DNA of 56,218 nt from Deltaproteobacteria bacterium (GCA_026388695.1 JAPLJH010000035.1:1-56218); one strand, 5' to 3'; shown: positions 46,114 through 55,510, counted from the stretch's first letter. Notes: generated by a model from the letters alone, not told the origin. Program-made: numbers and translations.

Positions 46114-47493
46114 ATGGCTGGTTCAGTTTCCACCCTTGGCGCAGGCTCCAATATGGATCTGCAGGGGATTATTGACAAGCTCAAGGCCGCAGATCAGGTG
46201 CCGATCACCAATATCAAAGCCCAGCAGCTCCAGTACAAGGATCAGCTGGCCGAGTTCGAGACCGTGAATACCAAGTTGTTGGCGGTCAAAAACAATGCGC
46301 TTGATCTCTCCCTGGATACCACCTTTTTGGCGCGGCAGGTTACTTCGTCCCAGTCGAGCGTGCTGACCGCCACGGTCAGCAGCGGCGCCAGTGTCGGGAC
46401 TTCTACGGTGCATGTTGGTCGGTTGGCCAAGCAGAACTCCTGGAAGTCTACCGATTTAACCGGGGTGGCCAAGGCAGATGCCGTGGTTGGTGCCGGTATC
46501 GGGAGTTTCGCATACACTGTCAACGGGAAGACCTCCAGCGTGGTGGTCTCCGCCGCCACCACATTGCAACAGCTCAGCGACGCCATCAACAATGATACCA
46601 ATAATCCCGGCGTTACCGCTAGCGTGAGGGATGACGGTCTCGGTACACTCACATCCTTTAGTTTGGTGCTGGTTTCCAAGGAAACCGGTGATGCCAACGC
46701 CGTGACTATCGGCACTAATAATACTACGTTGGTCATGGAACAGGTCCAAGCAAAGGGGGTTCTTGACGCCCAGGTGACCATCAACAGCCTTGACTATCAG
46801 CGGGCTAGCAATACCATTAGCGATATTCTCTCCGGGGTCACCCTGAATCTTGAATCCGCCCCTGGTGATTCAACCATCAAGATCACCAGCGACACCGGTA
46901 GCGTCAAGGACAAGATCGTTGCCATGGTTGATGCTTACAATGCCGCGATGAAGGAGATTGCCGATAATTCCAAATATGACTCGGAGACCAAGGTGGCTGG
47001 CTCCCTTTCTGGGATTTCCACCTTCCGCACTATGACTAGCCAGATGAACCAGACGCTGTTGACTTCCATTAACGGGTTGGGCGGCGCCTATAGCAACATG
47101 ACGGATATTGGGTTGTCCTTTAACCGGGATGGGACCGCATCCCTTGATCAGACGGTTCTTGGTGCTGCTCTGGAAAGCAACCCGGAAGATGTCCAGCGTC
47201 TTTTGGTGGGTGATACCGCCAAGGGGATTGACGGGGTTGCCACCCAGTTGAACGCACAGTTGCGAGATATCACCAAGCCGAGTCGCGGGGTGATATCCAA
47301 CGAGAAGGATCGGGTTGATCAGACCATCCAGCGGCTGAACGACCAGATCGAAACCATGACCACCAGATTGAACAGTAAATACGACCTGCTCACCAAGCAG
47401 TTTGTCCAGCTCGACACCTTGCTGAGTAGTTTTCAGAAGCAGGGGGATTTTCTGACTGCCCAAATTGCGAGTTTAACCGCAAGCAAGAATTGA
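46114..47493 (+). CDS. fliD: Flagellar hook-associated protein 2 (filament cap)
   Basis: The 459-residue protein has FliD_N (LGAGSNMDLQGIIDKLKAAD) and FliD_C (RGVISNEKDRVDQTIQRLNDQIETMTTRL), and the tail LTKQFVQLDTLLSSFQ seen in cap proteins. It caps the growing filament and helps fold flagellin. CGGAGG is 12 bases before the ATG. It heads the fliD-chaperone-fliS-flaG run. Length is typical. Confidence 0.95.
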   Translation: MAGSVSTLGAGSNMDLQGIIDKLKAADQVPITNIKAQQLQYKDQLAEFETVNTKLLAVKNNALDLSLDTTFLARQVTSSQSSVLTATVSSGASVGTSTVHVGRLAKQNSWKSTDLTGVAKADAVVGAGIGSFAYTVNGKTSSVVVSAATTLQQLSDAINNDTNNPGVTASVRDDGLGTLTSFSLVLVSKETGDANAVTIGTNNTTLVMEQVQAKGVLDAQVTINSLDYQRASNTISDILSGVTLNLESAPGDSTIKITSDTGSVKDKIVAMVDAYNAAMKEIADNSKYDSETKVAGSLSGISTFRTMTSQMNQTLLTSINGLGGAYSNMTDIGLSFNRDGTASLDQTVLGAALESNPEDVQRLLVGDTAKGIDGVATQLNAQLRDITKPSRGVISNEKDRVDQTIQRLNDQIETMTTRLNSKYDLLTKQFVQLDTLLSSFQKQGDFLTAQIASLTASKN

Positions 47494-47568
47494 TGAGCCC
47501 AGTAACAATTCGTCACCCCGGTGAAGGCCGGGCCCAGCCTCTGCGTCTCGATGGGAGAATTAAAAACG

Positions 47569-48015
47569 ATGGCAACGGCAACAGATGCGACAAGGCAACC
47601 GGCAATGGAGTTGGTGGATATGATCGTGGCCGTGTACGAGGACCTGGCCCTGGTGACCGCCGCATTTTTAGAAGCGGTTCAGGATGGGGTGCCGGATGAG
47701 GCGGCGCAGACGCTCTTCTGGACGGCGCGGACAGATTTGGTCGGGAGATTGCAGCCGCTGCTTGCTCAGGAAGAGGATTGGCTTGGCCGCGCTGAAGGGC
47801 GTAAGCAGGTGGAGAACCGGTCGCAGGCCCTTGCTTTCCAGTTAGAGAAAATGGAAAGGGTTGCCGCCCTTGATGCCCAGGTTGCTTCGCGGCTTGCCGC
47901 TTTGCAGGCCCAGGTTGGCGAGGAGCTTAAGTCTCTTGGTCAGGGCAAGAAAGGCCTGGTTGGCTACCGGGTTGGGCTGAAAGGGGCGCCTCGGTTTTGT
48001 CGGAGAACTGCTTGA
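47569..48015 (+). CDS. Probable flagellar chaperone (FliT/FlgN-like)
   Basis: The 148-residue, mostly helical protein (AMELVDMIVAVYEDLALVTAAFL, then EDWLGRAEGRKQVENRSQAL and a VAALDAQVASRLAALQAQVGEEL heptad stretch) is encoded between fliD and fliS, where FliT or FlgN-like chaperones are found. The family cannot be fixed from sequence alone. ATG 47569 with GGGAGA upstream is preferred to ATG 47551. Confidence 0.6.
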   Translation: MATATDATRQPAMELVDMIVAVYEDLALVTAAFLEAVQDGVPDEAAQTLFWTARTDLVGRLQPLLAQEEDWLGRAEGRKQVENRSQALAFQLEKMERVAALDAQVASRLAALQAQVGEELKSLGQGKKGLVGYRVGLKGAPRFCRRTA

Positions 48016-48138
48016 ATTGGTTGGTTTTGCGGGGAATGGCAGGAAGAACTTTTCATGTTTTCCGCCGAAATTGCCGATAGGTAAAATATCGGAGAGTGGT
48101 TTCCTGGGGAAAATGATTTTATAACAAGGAGCGTGGAT

Positions 48139-48636
48139 ATGGTCTCGAAGCAAGCAAGCAATGCATATTTTCAGGCTCAGGCAAGCGCGAAGATTCATCC
48201 GGTAAAGCTTGTTCATATGATGTACGAACGGCTTTTGCTCAACCTCGCCTGTGCCGGTGAGGGACTTGAGGAAAATGACCTTAAAAAACGGGGAGAGAAT
48301 CTTTCCAAGGCCATTGCCATTATTACGGAGTTGAATTGTTCTCTGCGGCCAGGAGATGAATCAGCGCCGGCCCAATTTCTGCGCGGCATGTATGAGGCGA
48401 TGCTGATAGAGCTGGGCAAGGTCGCGGTGACTAAGGATGCGGCGGTTATCCAACAGGCACAGCGGTATGTGTCGCGCCTGAAAGAGATCTGGGAAGAAAC
48501 CGCCATGCGGGAAAATGGCTTTACGGTTGAGCGAAAAACGGAGAGGCCTACAGAGCATGTGCAGGAAGAGGCGGCGAAAGCCTACTCTCCTCACGAAAAG
48601 AAAGGCGCTGTCGCCAACCTGTGCTATATGGTGTGA
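48139..48636 (+). CDS. fliS: Flagellin export chaperone FliS
   Basis: The 165-residue protein has the FliS helix YFQAQASAKIHPVKLVHMMYERLLLNLA near its start, the family's flagellin-binding surface, followed by helices through residue 125 and a charged tail. It keeps unpolymerised FliC from aggregating before export. AAGGAG is seven bases before ATG 48139; the GTG at 48133 is less likely. Confidence 0.92.
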   Translation: MVSKQASNAYFQAQASAKIHPVKLVHMMYERLLLNLACAGEGLEENDLKKRGENLSKAIAIITELNCSLRPGDESAPAQFLRGMYEAMLIELGKVAVTKDAAVIQQAQRYVSRLKEIWEETAMRENGFTVERKTERPTEHVQEEAAKAYSPHEKKGAVANLCYMV

Positions 48637-48788
48637 GTTCTGGCGCCCCTGTCGCGGGGGCGAGAATCAAGAGGAAATAGAGAGGCTGGCCGAGAAAGTG
48701 TCAAAGAAAGGCCTGGCTTTCTGTTTGAATAGAGGGATGTTGTTGTGGTTGGCATGGAAGGATAGTGGAATAACAATGGGAGGTTGTC

Positions 48789-49178
48789 ATGGACGTCAAT
48801 ATTCTCACAGGTGAGAGCAGGGGTGTTGTTAGTGTGCCGGTTGCTGCCCCGGCCATGGTGCGCCAGGATAAGCAGAAAGCGCCGGTAATGCCGGTTGCTT
48901 CGAGCGCCGATACCGAAAGCGGCAAGGCATTGTCGCAACGGGAAGGAAGACCGTCCCGTGAGCAGGCAATACAATATGTTCAGGAAATCCAGGCGCGTTT
49001 CGACAAGATGGGGACGAATCTTCAGTTTTCCATCGATAACAGCTCGGAAGACGTTGTGGTCAAGATTACCGCCAAGGATAGCGGCGAGGTGATCCGGCAG
49101 TTTCCTTCGGATGCAATTCTGCAACTGAGAAATCAGCTGAATGATCTGGTGGGAATGCTGTTTGAAGGTACGGCATAA
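48789..49178 (+). CDS. flaG: FlaG family flagellar protein
   Basis: The 129-residue protein has an unstructured N-terminus of about 60 residues and then the FlaG domain (TNLQFSIDNSSEDVVVKITAKDSGEVIRQFPSD). FlaG is linked with filament length control in polar flagellates. GGGAGG precedes the ATG. Confidence 0.9.
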   Translation: MDVNILTGESRGVVSVPVAAPAMVRQDKQKAPVMPVASSADTESGKALSQREGRPSREQAIQYVQEIQARFDKMGTNLQFSIDNSSEDVVVKITAKDSGEVIRQFPSDAILQLRNQLNDLVGMLFEGTA

Positions 49179-49328
49179 CCGTTTTTCGGTCCGTTGCCTG
49201 CCTTGAATATGCTGCCTGTGTTCTGACAAAAACAGGATATTGGCGGCAAGCCGCTACACTTGCGCCAACGGCGCTCCCTCGCTGATCTCTCGTTATCCGC
49301 CTCCCAGAGGAAATATTTTAAAACGTGA

Positions 49329-49353
49329 AAGTCCCCCTGTGTGGGGATTTTTG
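49329..49353 (+). terminator. Rho-independent terminator after flaG
   Basis: TCCCC pairs with GGGGA across a six-base loop and is followed by five T, just upstream of the sat promoter. It should end flagellar transcription before sat. Confidence 0.7.
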
Positions 49354-49405
49354 TTGTTCCAGGCCAAGGGAACGCCGCCCATTTTTTATGGGCAAGACTT
49401 TTTTC

Positions 49406-49434
49406 TTGACAATTATTTGGCCCTCTCGTATACC
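49406..49434 (+). promoter_or_regulatory. Sigma-70-type promoter of sat
   Basis: TTGACA, a 17-base spacer and TATACC form a near-consensus promoter 79 bases before the sat ATG. The strength fits a central energy-metabolism gene. Confidence 0.75.
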
Positions 49435-49512
49435 TGATCGGCAAACTGAATGCGTGTTCATCTTTACCATAATATTTTTATCCCTCATTAATTGACACAA
49501 GGAGACTCGATC

Positions 49513-50790
49513 ATGTCTAAGTTAGTCGCTCCCCATGGTGGAAAAGGTCTGGTATGCTGCCTGCTGCACGGCAACGAGCGTACCGCTGAGCAGGAAAAGG
49601 CCAAGGGCCTCAAGAAGATTCAGATCAGCGCCCGCGCAAAAGGCGACCTGATCATGATGGGCATCGGCGGTTTCTCTCCGCTGAATGGCTTCATGGGCAA
49701 GGCCGACTGGAAGGGTGTTGTTGAGAATTTCACCATGGCTGACGGCACCTTCTGGCCCCTGCCCATCACCTTGGATGTTTCCAAGGCCGATGCCGATGCG
49801 ATCAAGGTTGGCGACGAGGTTGCTCTTGAGTCTGATGGCGAGATCTACGCCACCATGAAAATCAGCGAGAAGTTCGAAATGACCGACGCTGACAAGAAGT
49901 GGGAGTGTGAGAAGGTATTCAAGGGCGAAGGCGAAGAGTCTGCCGATGACAAGTTCTGGGATATCGCGCTCAAGGATCATCCCGGCGTTCAGATGGTTAT
50001 GAAGCAGAAAGAAGTGAACCTGGCCGGCCCGGTTAAGGTTCTCTCCGAAGGCGAGTACCCTGCCAAGTACAAGGGCGTGTACCTGACCCCTGCTGAGACC
50101 CGCGCCATGTTCGAAGAGCGTAAGTGGTCCGACGTTGCTGCCCTGCAGCTGCGTAACCCCATGCATCGCTCCCATGAGTTCCTGGCCAAGATCGCCATCG
50201 AAGTATGTGACGGCGTCCTGATCCACTCCTTGATCGGTAACCTGAAGGCTGGCGATATTCCTGCCGAGGTTCGCGTTAAGGCCATCGACTGTCTGGTTGA
50301 GAACTACTTTGTAAAAGACAACGTCATCCAGGCCGGTTACCCCCTGGATATGCGTTACGCCGGTCCCCGTGAGGCCCTGCTCCATGCAACCTTCCGTCAG
50401 AACTACGGCATCACCAAGATGATCATCGGTCGTGACCATGCAGGTGTTGGCGATTTCTACGGTCTGTTCGAGGCGCAGGAAATCTTTGATCGCATCCCGA
50501 CCAACCTGGCCGAGGGCAAGGCGCTGAAGTGCATGCCGCTGAAGATCGATTGGACCTTCTACTGCACCAAGTGCGATGGTATGGCTTCTCTGCGTACCTG
50601 CCCGCACACCAAGGATGACCGCGTTATTCTTTCCGGCACCAAGCTGCGCAAGGCTCTTTCCGAGGGCAAAGAGGTTGTTGACCACTTTGGCCGTGAAGAG
50701 GTTCTGGTTATCCTGCGCGCATACTATGCCACTTTGACCGAGAAGGTTGAGGTCAAGATGCAGGGCGCTGCTTCCGGTTCCGCAATGTAA
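49513..50790 (+). CDS. sat: Sulfate adenylyltransferase (ATP sulfurylase), dissimilatory type
   Basis: The 425-residue homomeric ATP sulfurylase has [11 protein letters not shown] (ATP/sulfate site), [12 protein letters not shown] and the cysteine set [15 protein letters not shown] typical of the archaeal/sulfate-reducer enzymes. It activates sulfate to APS, or runs in reverse in sulfur oxidisers and disproportionators. AAGGAG precedes ATG 49513. aprAB and qmo genes are not adjacent in this window. Confidence 0.97.
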   Translation: MSKLVAPHGGKGLVCCLLHGNERTAEQEKAKGLKKIQISARAKGDLIMMGIGGFSPLNGFMGKADWKGVVENFTMADGTFWPLPITLDVSKADADAIKVGDEVALESDGEIYATMKISEKFEMTDADKKWECEKVFKGEGEESADDKFWDIALKDHPGVQMVMKQKEVNLAGPVKVLSEGEYPAKYKGVYLTPAETRAMFEERKWSDVAALQLRNPMHRSHEFLAKIAIEVCDGVLIHSLIGNLKAGDIPAEVRVKAIDCLVENYFVKDNVIQAGYPLDMRYAGPREALLHATFRQNYGITKMIIGRDHAGVGDFYGLFEAQEIFDRIPTNLAEGKALKCMPLKIDWTFYCTKCDGMASLRTCPHTKDDRVILSGTKLRKALSEGKEVVDHFGREEVLVILRAYYATLTEKVEVKMQGAASGSAM

Positions 50791-50823
50791 GATTGCTGTA
50801 CCTGAGTTTTAGGATGTAAAAAA

Positions 50824-50857
50824 GGGGAGATGCCGAAAGGTATCTCCCCTTTTTTTT
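50824..50857 (+). terminator. Rho-independent terminator after sat
   Basis: GGGGAGATGCC pairs with GGTATCTCCCC around a GAAA tetraloop and is followed by eight T. This is a strong intrinsic terminator. Confidence 0.9.
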
Positions 50858-50936
50858 GTTTTTTTGCTTGGCGGCTTGTGTAATTTTCTTTCGGCTGATT
50901 CTCTGCAATTCCCAGTCATGCCTTCTGGGATCAGTT

Positions 50937-51014
50937 GTAGGAGCGGCTTCAGCCGCGAAATACAGGGTGTTCTTTCGTGCCCGTTTTTTTATTCGCGGCT
51001 GAAGCCGCTCCTAC
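50937..51014. repeat. Inverted repeat with 23-base arms
   Basis: Arms at 50937-50959 and 50992-51014 are perfect reverse complements (GTAGGAGCGGCTTCAGCCGC as core), of a dispersed REP-like type known from many proteobacterial genomes. It sits between the convergent sat and winged-helix genes. Confidence 0.8.
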
Positions 51015-51024
51015 GGGACCATAA

Positions 51025-51495
51025 TCAGAGGATGGAAACCTTGGCTCCGTCCTTGGAAAAGGTGATTTTTGCTTCCCGTGCCAGCCAGCCCAGCGCTGCG
51101 CCAAGGAGTGTAAGGCTGCCTCGGTTTTTCATGGCGCTGGTGATTTTTGCCACAGGGGTCGTGCCGTTTTGGCTAAGGTACTCAAGGATGTCTCCGGCCA
51201 GGAAACCGATCTGGCCTTCTACGGTCATGCCCTTACCAGGCTTAAACAGAGGGGCTTTTTCCGCCGCCGCGCAGGCTGTTTTTTTATGGGAGAGTTCGCT
51301 CACTTCTTTCTTAATCGTGCTGATGGCGGATTTTACGGTTTTTTCTGCTTTCTTCGCTGCATCTTTCACGAGTTTTTCCCCCGCCTTCTTCATTTTCTGT
51401 CCGGTTTCTTCCACCGTGTGACCAGACCGGGCCAGGGCCTTGCCCACCTTTCTTCCTGCTTCGTTCAATGCGGATTTATTTTTCTTGGCTGCCAT
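51025..51495 (-). CDS. Lysine-rich protein with C-terminal winged-helix (DUF2582-like) domain
   Basis: The 156-residue protein has a basic, Ala/Lys-rich helical half (KVGKALARSGHTVEETG, KDAAKKAEKTVKSAIS) reminiscent of histone H1-like bacterial proteins, and a winged-helix domain (MTVEGQIGFLAGDILEYL to FSKDGAKVSIL). The combination suggests a DNA-associated protein. AGGAGG is well placed before ATG 51495. Function is unproved. Confidence 0.75.
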   Translation of the reverse strand: MAAKKNKSALNEAGRKVGKALARSGHTVEETGQKMKKAGEKLVKDAAKKAEKTVKSAISTIKKEVSELSHKKTACAAAEKAPLFKPGKGMTVEGQIGFLAGDILEYLSQNGTTPVAKITSAMKNRGSLTLLGAALGWLAREAKITFSKDGAKVSIL

Positions 51496-51863
51496 GGTTC
51501 CCTCCTGCATAATGTGTGGTCCATTGTTGGAGCGTCTCTGTTTTTAGTCTAGCTATCTCGTTGGCGTTGTCAAGAAGGTTGCAATATTGCGCGATTCTTT
51601 ATAAAGAAAAATGTAACTGCTCAGCAGCACTGCATCTGCGTCGCAGTCTCGCTGCGCTTGCTTAGCTGTCATCGGCCTGCTCATGTGCGAAAGCACACTT
51701 CGCAGGCCTCTTTCTAGCATCTACAGCACTGCTGAGCAGCTACAGGTGGGATGTTTCGCTTTGATCTGAGTAATTACAGGAAAAGGCGGAAGGTATAAGG
51801 TTTCAGGTAAACGATAACAGCAGGGAAGCGATACGGAGTCGAGACTCCGAAAGGCGGAAGGAT
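51496..51863. other. Gap with nested stem-loop element upstream of aroB
   Basis: No gene is visible in these 368 bases. A 131-base imperfect inverted repeat fills the middle and is listed separately; the remaining bases would carry the divergent promoters of the winged-helix gene and aroB. Confidence 0.45.
51613..51743. repeat. Nested inverted repeat, possible structured RNA or small mobile element
   Basis: Outer arms at 51613-51632 and 51724-51743 pair at 17 of 20 positions. Inside, GGCCTGC (51674) pairs with GCAGGCC (51702), and within that TGTGC-GAAA-GCACA forms a tetraloop hairpin. The structure could be a MITE-like element or a folded RNA. Confidence 0.5.
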
Positions 51864-52943
51864 ATGCAGACAATTCGGGTTGGGCTTGGCGACAGAGCCT
51901 ATGATATCTTGATCGAAAACGGCCTGTTGGCTTCAATCGGCGCGGATCTCAAGCAGCGCGCCATAGCCAAGCGCTATGTGGTTGTGGCGGATTCCCATGT
52001 CGCGGAGATTTTGGGCGGCAGGCTCATGGCCTCCCTGGCTGCGGCGGGTGTTGCCGCGGAGCTCATCACCTTCCCGAGGGGCGAGGCAAGCAAGCATCTG
52101 GCCACGGTTGCCGAGCTGGCCAGCAAGCTCGCACAACTTGGCCTGGACCGCAAAGACGCGCTCATCGCCCTGGGCGGCGGAGTGACTGGAGATATCACCG
52201 GCTTTCTTGCCGCCATCTACATGCGGGGCATCCCTTTTATCCAGATTCCCACCACCCTTTTGGCCCAGGTGGACAGCTCGGTGGGGGGCAAAACCGGGGT
52301 CGATATCCCGGAGGGCAAGAATCTGGTCGGCGCCTTTTATCAGCCGCGCTGTGTGTACATCGACAGCGAGGTTCTCATGTCGTTGCCGCCTGCCGAGCTG
52401 TTGAACGGGTTGGCCGAGGTGATCAAATACGGGGTGATTTACGATGCGGATTTTTTTCGTTTTCTTGCCGAGCAACGGCAGGCCATCCTGGGGCGGAATG
52501 TGGCGGTGCTCGAAGAGATGATTGCCCGCTGCTGCGAGATCAAGGCCGCAGTGGTGGCGGCGGACGAGCGCGAGGCCGATCTGCGGCGTATCCTGAATTT
52601 CGGCCATACCCTGGGGCATGCGGTGGAGGCCGCATCCAACTATGCCATGGCCCACGGTCTTGCGGTTGGGTTGGGGATGGTGGCTGCCTGTCGGTTGGCG
52701 GTGGGCAAGGGGATTTTTGCCCAGGACCAGGCTGACGTCGTGTGCCAACTCATTGCCGAGTATGGCCTGCCAACGGAGATTCCATCGGAATTCTCCCCAC
52801 AGCAGATCAAGAGTTTCCTCAAAACAGACAAGAAAACCGTGGGTGGGCGGCCATTTTTCGTGCTGCCCACGGAGATCGGCAAGGTTGTTATCACCGATGC
52901 GGTGAGCGAGGAGTTGATTGATGGCGTTTTGGGCGCCAGGTGA
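51864..52943 (+). CDS. aroB: 3-Dehydroquinate synthase
   Basis: The 359-residue NAD-dependent enzyme has the GGGVTGDITGF and LAQVDSSVGGKTGVD motifs, the zinc-site residues in LNFGHTLGHAVE and AHGLAVGLGM, and full family length. It converts DAHP to 3-dehydroquinate in aromatic amino acid synthesis. GGAAGG lies just before the ATG. It converges with the SUMF-domain gene, six bases apart. Confidence 0.96.
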   Translation: MQTIRVGLGDRAYDILIENGLLASIGADLKQRAIAKRYVVVADSHVAEILGGRLMASLAAAGVAAELITFPRGEASKHLATVAELASKLAQLGLDRKDALIALGGGVTGDITGFLAAIYMRGIPFIQIPTTLLAQVDSSVGGKTGVDIPEGKNLVGAFYQPRCVYIDSEVLMSLPPAELLNGLAEVIKYGVIYDADFFRFLAEQRQAILGRNVAVLEEMIARCCEIKAAVVAADEREADLRRILNFGHTLGHAVEAASNYAMAHGLAVGLGMVAACRLAVGKGIFAQDQADVVCQLIAEYGLPTEIPSEFSPQQIKSFLKTDKKTVGGRPFFVLPTEIGKVVITDAVSEELIDGVLGAR

Positions 52944-52949
52944 TAGCTT

Positions 52950-55298
52950 TTACACCGCGCAGCGGAAGCCGATGGTGTTTGTCCAGTATTTTCCCCGTTC
53001 GATCTGACGCCAGGCCGCAGTCACGGTTCCGCCGTTTATCCAAGAGCCGCCCTTGAGGATGTAGATTCTTTCCCCTGATCGGCCTGGTTGCAAGTCTGCC
53101 TGCTCGGCATGGGGGGTGGAGGTCCATTCGGCAACGTTGCCCAGCAGATCGTGGATGCCAAAGGGGCTCATGGCCTTGCGGCCGTAATGCTCAACCGAGG
53201 TTGTGGCGCCGAAGCAGGCGGCTTCGAAATTGCCAAAATCGACCAGCCACCTGTCGCCCCAGGGAAAGAGCTGGCCGTTTGCCCCGCGGGCCGCAGCTTC
53301 CCATTCCTCTTCCGTGGGCAAGCGTTTGCCAGCCCAGGCGGCAAAGGCCATGGCGTCGTTGTGGCTGACCTGCACCACAGGGTGGTTGTGCCTCCCTTCC
53401 AGGGTGCTGTCTGGCCCGGCAGGATGGCGCCAGTTTGCTCCGCTCACATGTCGGGCAAGGGTTCCCCTGGTCAGGCTGAAGATTTCCCTACCCGTTTCCG
53501 GGTCTGTTCGGTTGGTGCAACGGCCTTCGAAAACAATGCCGTAGCCCGCCTCCTCGGCATCGGTTGTGTATCCTGTTTCCCGGACAAACATGTCGAACAG
53601 ATCGTTGGTTACGGGCGCTTGGCCAAGATAGAAATCATGGACCCTGGCCTTGCGCAGGGGTTGTTCCAGGCCCTTGGGGCTGGCGCTGCCCACCAGATAG
53701 ACGCCAGCCGGAATCTTGATGAATTTCGGCATGAAACGTTCCAGGATTTGATTGATAAACTCCTCCTGGGTTTCCCGGAGCAAGTCCCCCTGGTTCACCG
53801 CTTCTTCCGCCTCGATGTATTTTGAAAGTACCTCCAGAGGGGTCGGCTGATGGGGCTTTTCCGCCATTGGTTCCCCGGATTCTTCAACCTCTTCCAGCTC
53901 GTCTTCCTCGAGAATTTCCACCTCTTCGTCAAGGAACTCGGTGTCATCGGGTTCTTCAGCCACGACCTCTTCGATGGCGTCCTCGTAGAGAACCTCAACC
54001 TCTTCCGTGACTCCTTCCTCTGTCGGTCCGCCTTCTTCCGCGCCCAGGCCTTCGCCAGGGGGAGCCTCTTCCTCAAGCACCTCTTCCAGTTCGTCGGCTT
54101 CGAGGATTTCCACCTCCTCCTCAAGAAGGTCGGTCTCAGCAGGCTCTTCGCCCACGACCTCTTCGATCATGTCCTCGTCGAGAACCCCTACCTCTTCTGT
54201 GGGTTCTTCCGCACCTAGGTTTTCGCCAGGGGGAGCCTCTTCCTCAAGCACCTCCTCCAGTTCCTCGGTTTCGAGGATTTCCACTGCCTCTTCAGGGAAC
54301 TCAGTGTCATCGGGCTCTTCGCCCATGACCTCTTCGATCATGTCCTCGTCGAGAACCTCAACCTCTTCCGTGACTCCTTCCTCTGTCGGTCCGCCTTCTT
54401 CCGCGCCCAGGCCTTCGCCAGGGGAAGCCTCTTCCTCAAGTACCTCCTCCAATTCGTCGGCTTCGAGGATCTCCACTTCCTCTTCAAGGAGCTCGGTGTC
54501 TTCGGGCTCTTCAGCCACGACCACTTCGATGGCGTCCTCGTCAAGAACCTCAATCTCTTCTGTGAGTTCTTCCTCTGTCAGCCCGCCTTCTTCGCTGCCC
54601 AAGCCTTCGCCAGGGGGCGCCTCTTCCTCAAGCACCTCCTCTAGCTCATCGGCTTCGAGGATTTCCACCTCCTCGTCGAGAACCTCAACCTCTTCGGTGG
54701 GCCCTTCCTCTGTCAGCCCGCCTTCTGCGACGCCCAGACCCGCAGTCTCGGTCGTGCTTTCTCCCGGGCCTGTCTCCGGCTCAAGACCGGCTATCTTGCG
54801 TAATTTTTTTTGCGTTTCCTCGAATTCCGCCAGGAGATCTTTGACCTCCTCGGTGTCCTGACCCTTGATATTTTCGGAGAAGAAGTTTTTGAAGGCCGCG
54901 AACATGTCGTGCAGCAGATGCGGGGAGTTTGGTGAGATCCCCATCTGTTTGAGGAGATCATCCTTGCGCTCTTCGGAAACGATGAAGACATTGTCCCGGC
55001 CCAGAATGATACCGGCCTGATTTTTTCCTGCCTTGTCGAGGTCCTTGAGGGATTTGTTGAGCGCGGACTTGAGGGAGCTGAAATTTTTCTTTTTGGCTTT
55101 GAGTTCGTCGCCCTTGCAAGGTCCCCAAATTTTGTGGACGATCTCGTCGGTGGGGATGCTGGTGATGGACTGCAAAGAAAGCTCGTCAACGAAATACGAG
55201 CGGATAACCTTTGCCAGCTCCGCCTTGAGGGTCCCCGGTTTCAGTTCCAGGTTGTCAAAGGTTTCGTCGATGCCTTGGAGAGTGAACAGGGAAGGCAT
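52950..55298 (-). CDS. Large protein with acidic tandem repeats and SUMF (FGE-like) domain lacking catalytic cysteines
   Basis: The 782-residue protein has three parts. The N-terminal 170 residues form an unrecognised alpha/beta domain. Residues about 210-475 are Glu-rich repeats of about 64 residues (core VEILEADELEEVLEEEA, then PGEGLG). The C-terminal part (about 520-782) is an SUMF/FGE-like domain (IPAGVYLVGSASPKG, RLPTEEEWEAAARGA, FPWGD, GNVAEWTS, GGSWINGG, GFRCAV). The two cysteines used by true formylglycine-generating enzymes are absent, so cysteine oxidation of sulfatases is unlikely. No signal peptide is seen. Confidence 0.85.
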   Translation of the reverse strand: MPSLFTLQGIDETFDNLELKPGTLKAELAKVIRSYFVDELSLQSITSIPTDEIVHKIWGPCKGDELKAKKKNFSSLKSALNKSLKDLDKAGKNQAGIILGRDNVFIVSEERKDDLLKQMGISPNSPHLLHDMFAAFKNFFSENIKGQDTEEVKDLLAEFEETQKKLRKIAGLEPETGPGESTTETAGLGVAEGGLTEEGPTEEVEVLDEEVEILEADELEEVLEEEAPPGEGLGSEEGGLTEEELTEEIEVLDEDAIEVVVAEEPEDTELLEEEVEILEADELEEVLEEEASPGEGLGAEEGGPTEEGVTEEVEVLDEDMIEEVMGEEPDDTEFPEEAVEILETEELEEVLEEEAPPGENLGAEEPTEEVGVLDEDMIEEVVGEEPAETDLLEEEVEILEADELEEVLEEEAPPGEGLGAEEGGPTEEGVTEEVEVLYEDAIEEVVAEEPDDTEFLDEEVEILEEDELEEVEESGEPMAEKPHQPTPLEVLSKYIEAEEAVNQGDLLRETQEEFINQILERFMPKFIKIPAGVYLVGSASPKGLEQPLRKARVHDFYLGQAPVTNDLFDMFVRETGYTTDAEEAGYGIVFEGRCTNRTDPETGREIFSLTRGTLARHVSGANWRHPAGPDSTLEGRHNHPVVQVSHNDAMAFAAWAGKRLPTEEEWEAAARGANGQLFPWGDRWLVDFGNFEAACFGATTSVEHYGRKAMSPFGIHDLLGNVAEWTSTPHAEQADLQPGRSGERIYILKGGSWINGGTVTAAWRQIERGKYWTNTIGFRCAV
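53885..54667 (-). repeat. Tandem coding repeats, about 192-base units
   Basis: Four units and a partial fifth of about 192 bases, one shortened by seven codons, encode the acidic repeat region of the large SUMF-domain gene. Units are very similar at DNA level, so copy number may vary between strains. Confidence 0.85.
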
Positions 55299-55510
55299 GG
55301 GGGCTCCGGTTCAAAGGGTTGGATAGCTGCGGAAAGGCTGAACGCCGGTTTTTCCCGGTGTGGCGACTTCTTCTCAAGGCTATCATAATTCATTGTGTAA
55401 AATCGTTGCAGATTATATGCTATTTGTCGTGAAGGAAACGGAATTCCTTCACTGTTTTTTTGTGTGACAAGGCCTTTTTATCGTTGGAAAATTCGTGGGG
55501 AGAGAGCTGC
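55299..55510. other. Divergent promoter region
   Basis: A 212-base AT-rich gap between two divergently transcribed genes. No clear -35/-10 pair or operator was recognised. Confidence 0.35.

Larger units (their letters stand above)
49179..49512. other. Gap between flaG and sat with terminator and promoter
   Basis: These 334 bases contain a terminator at 49329-49353 and a sigma-70 promoter at 49406-49434. No gene is seen. The part at 49200-49320 is GC-rich with short palindromes but has no recognised motif. Confidence 0.5.

Noticed and set aside
53885-54667. Repeats considered as CRISPR
   Set aside because: The spacing is in multiples of codons, repeats are about 192 bases with no separate spacers, and they encode a continuous protein.
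54007-54861. Ser-rich 284-codon plus-strand frame with repeats
   Set aside because: Complement of the Glu-rich repeat of the SUMF-domain gene; GAG/GAA codons read as Ser-rich on the other strand.
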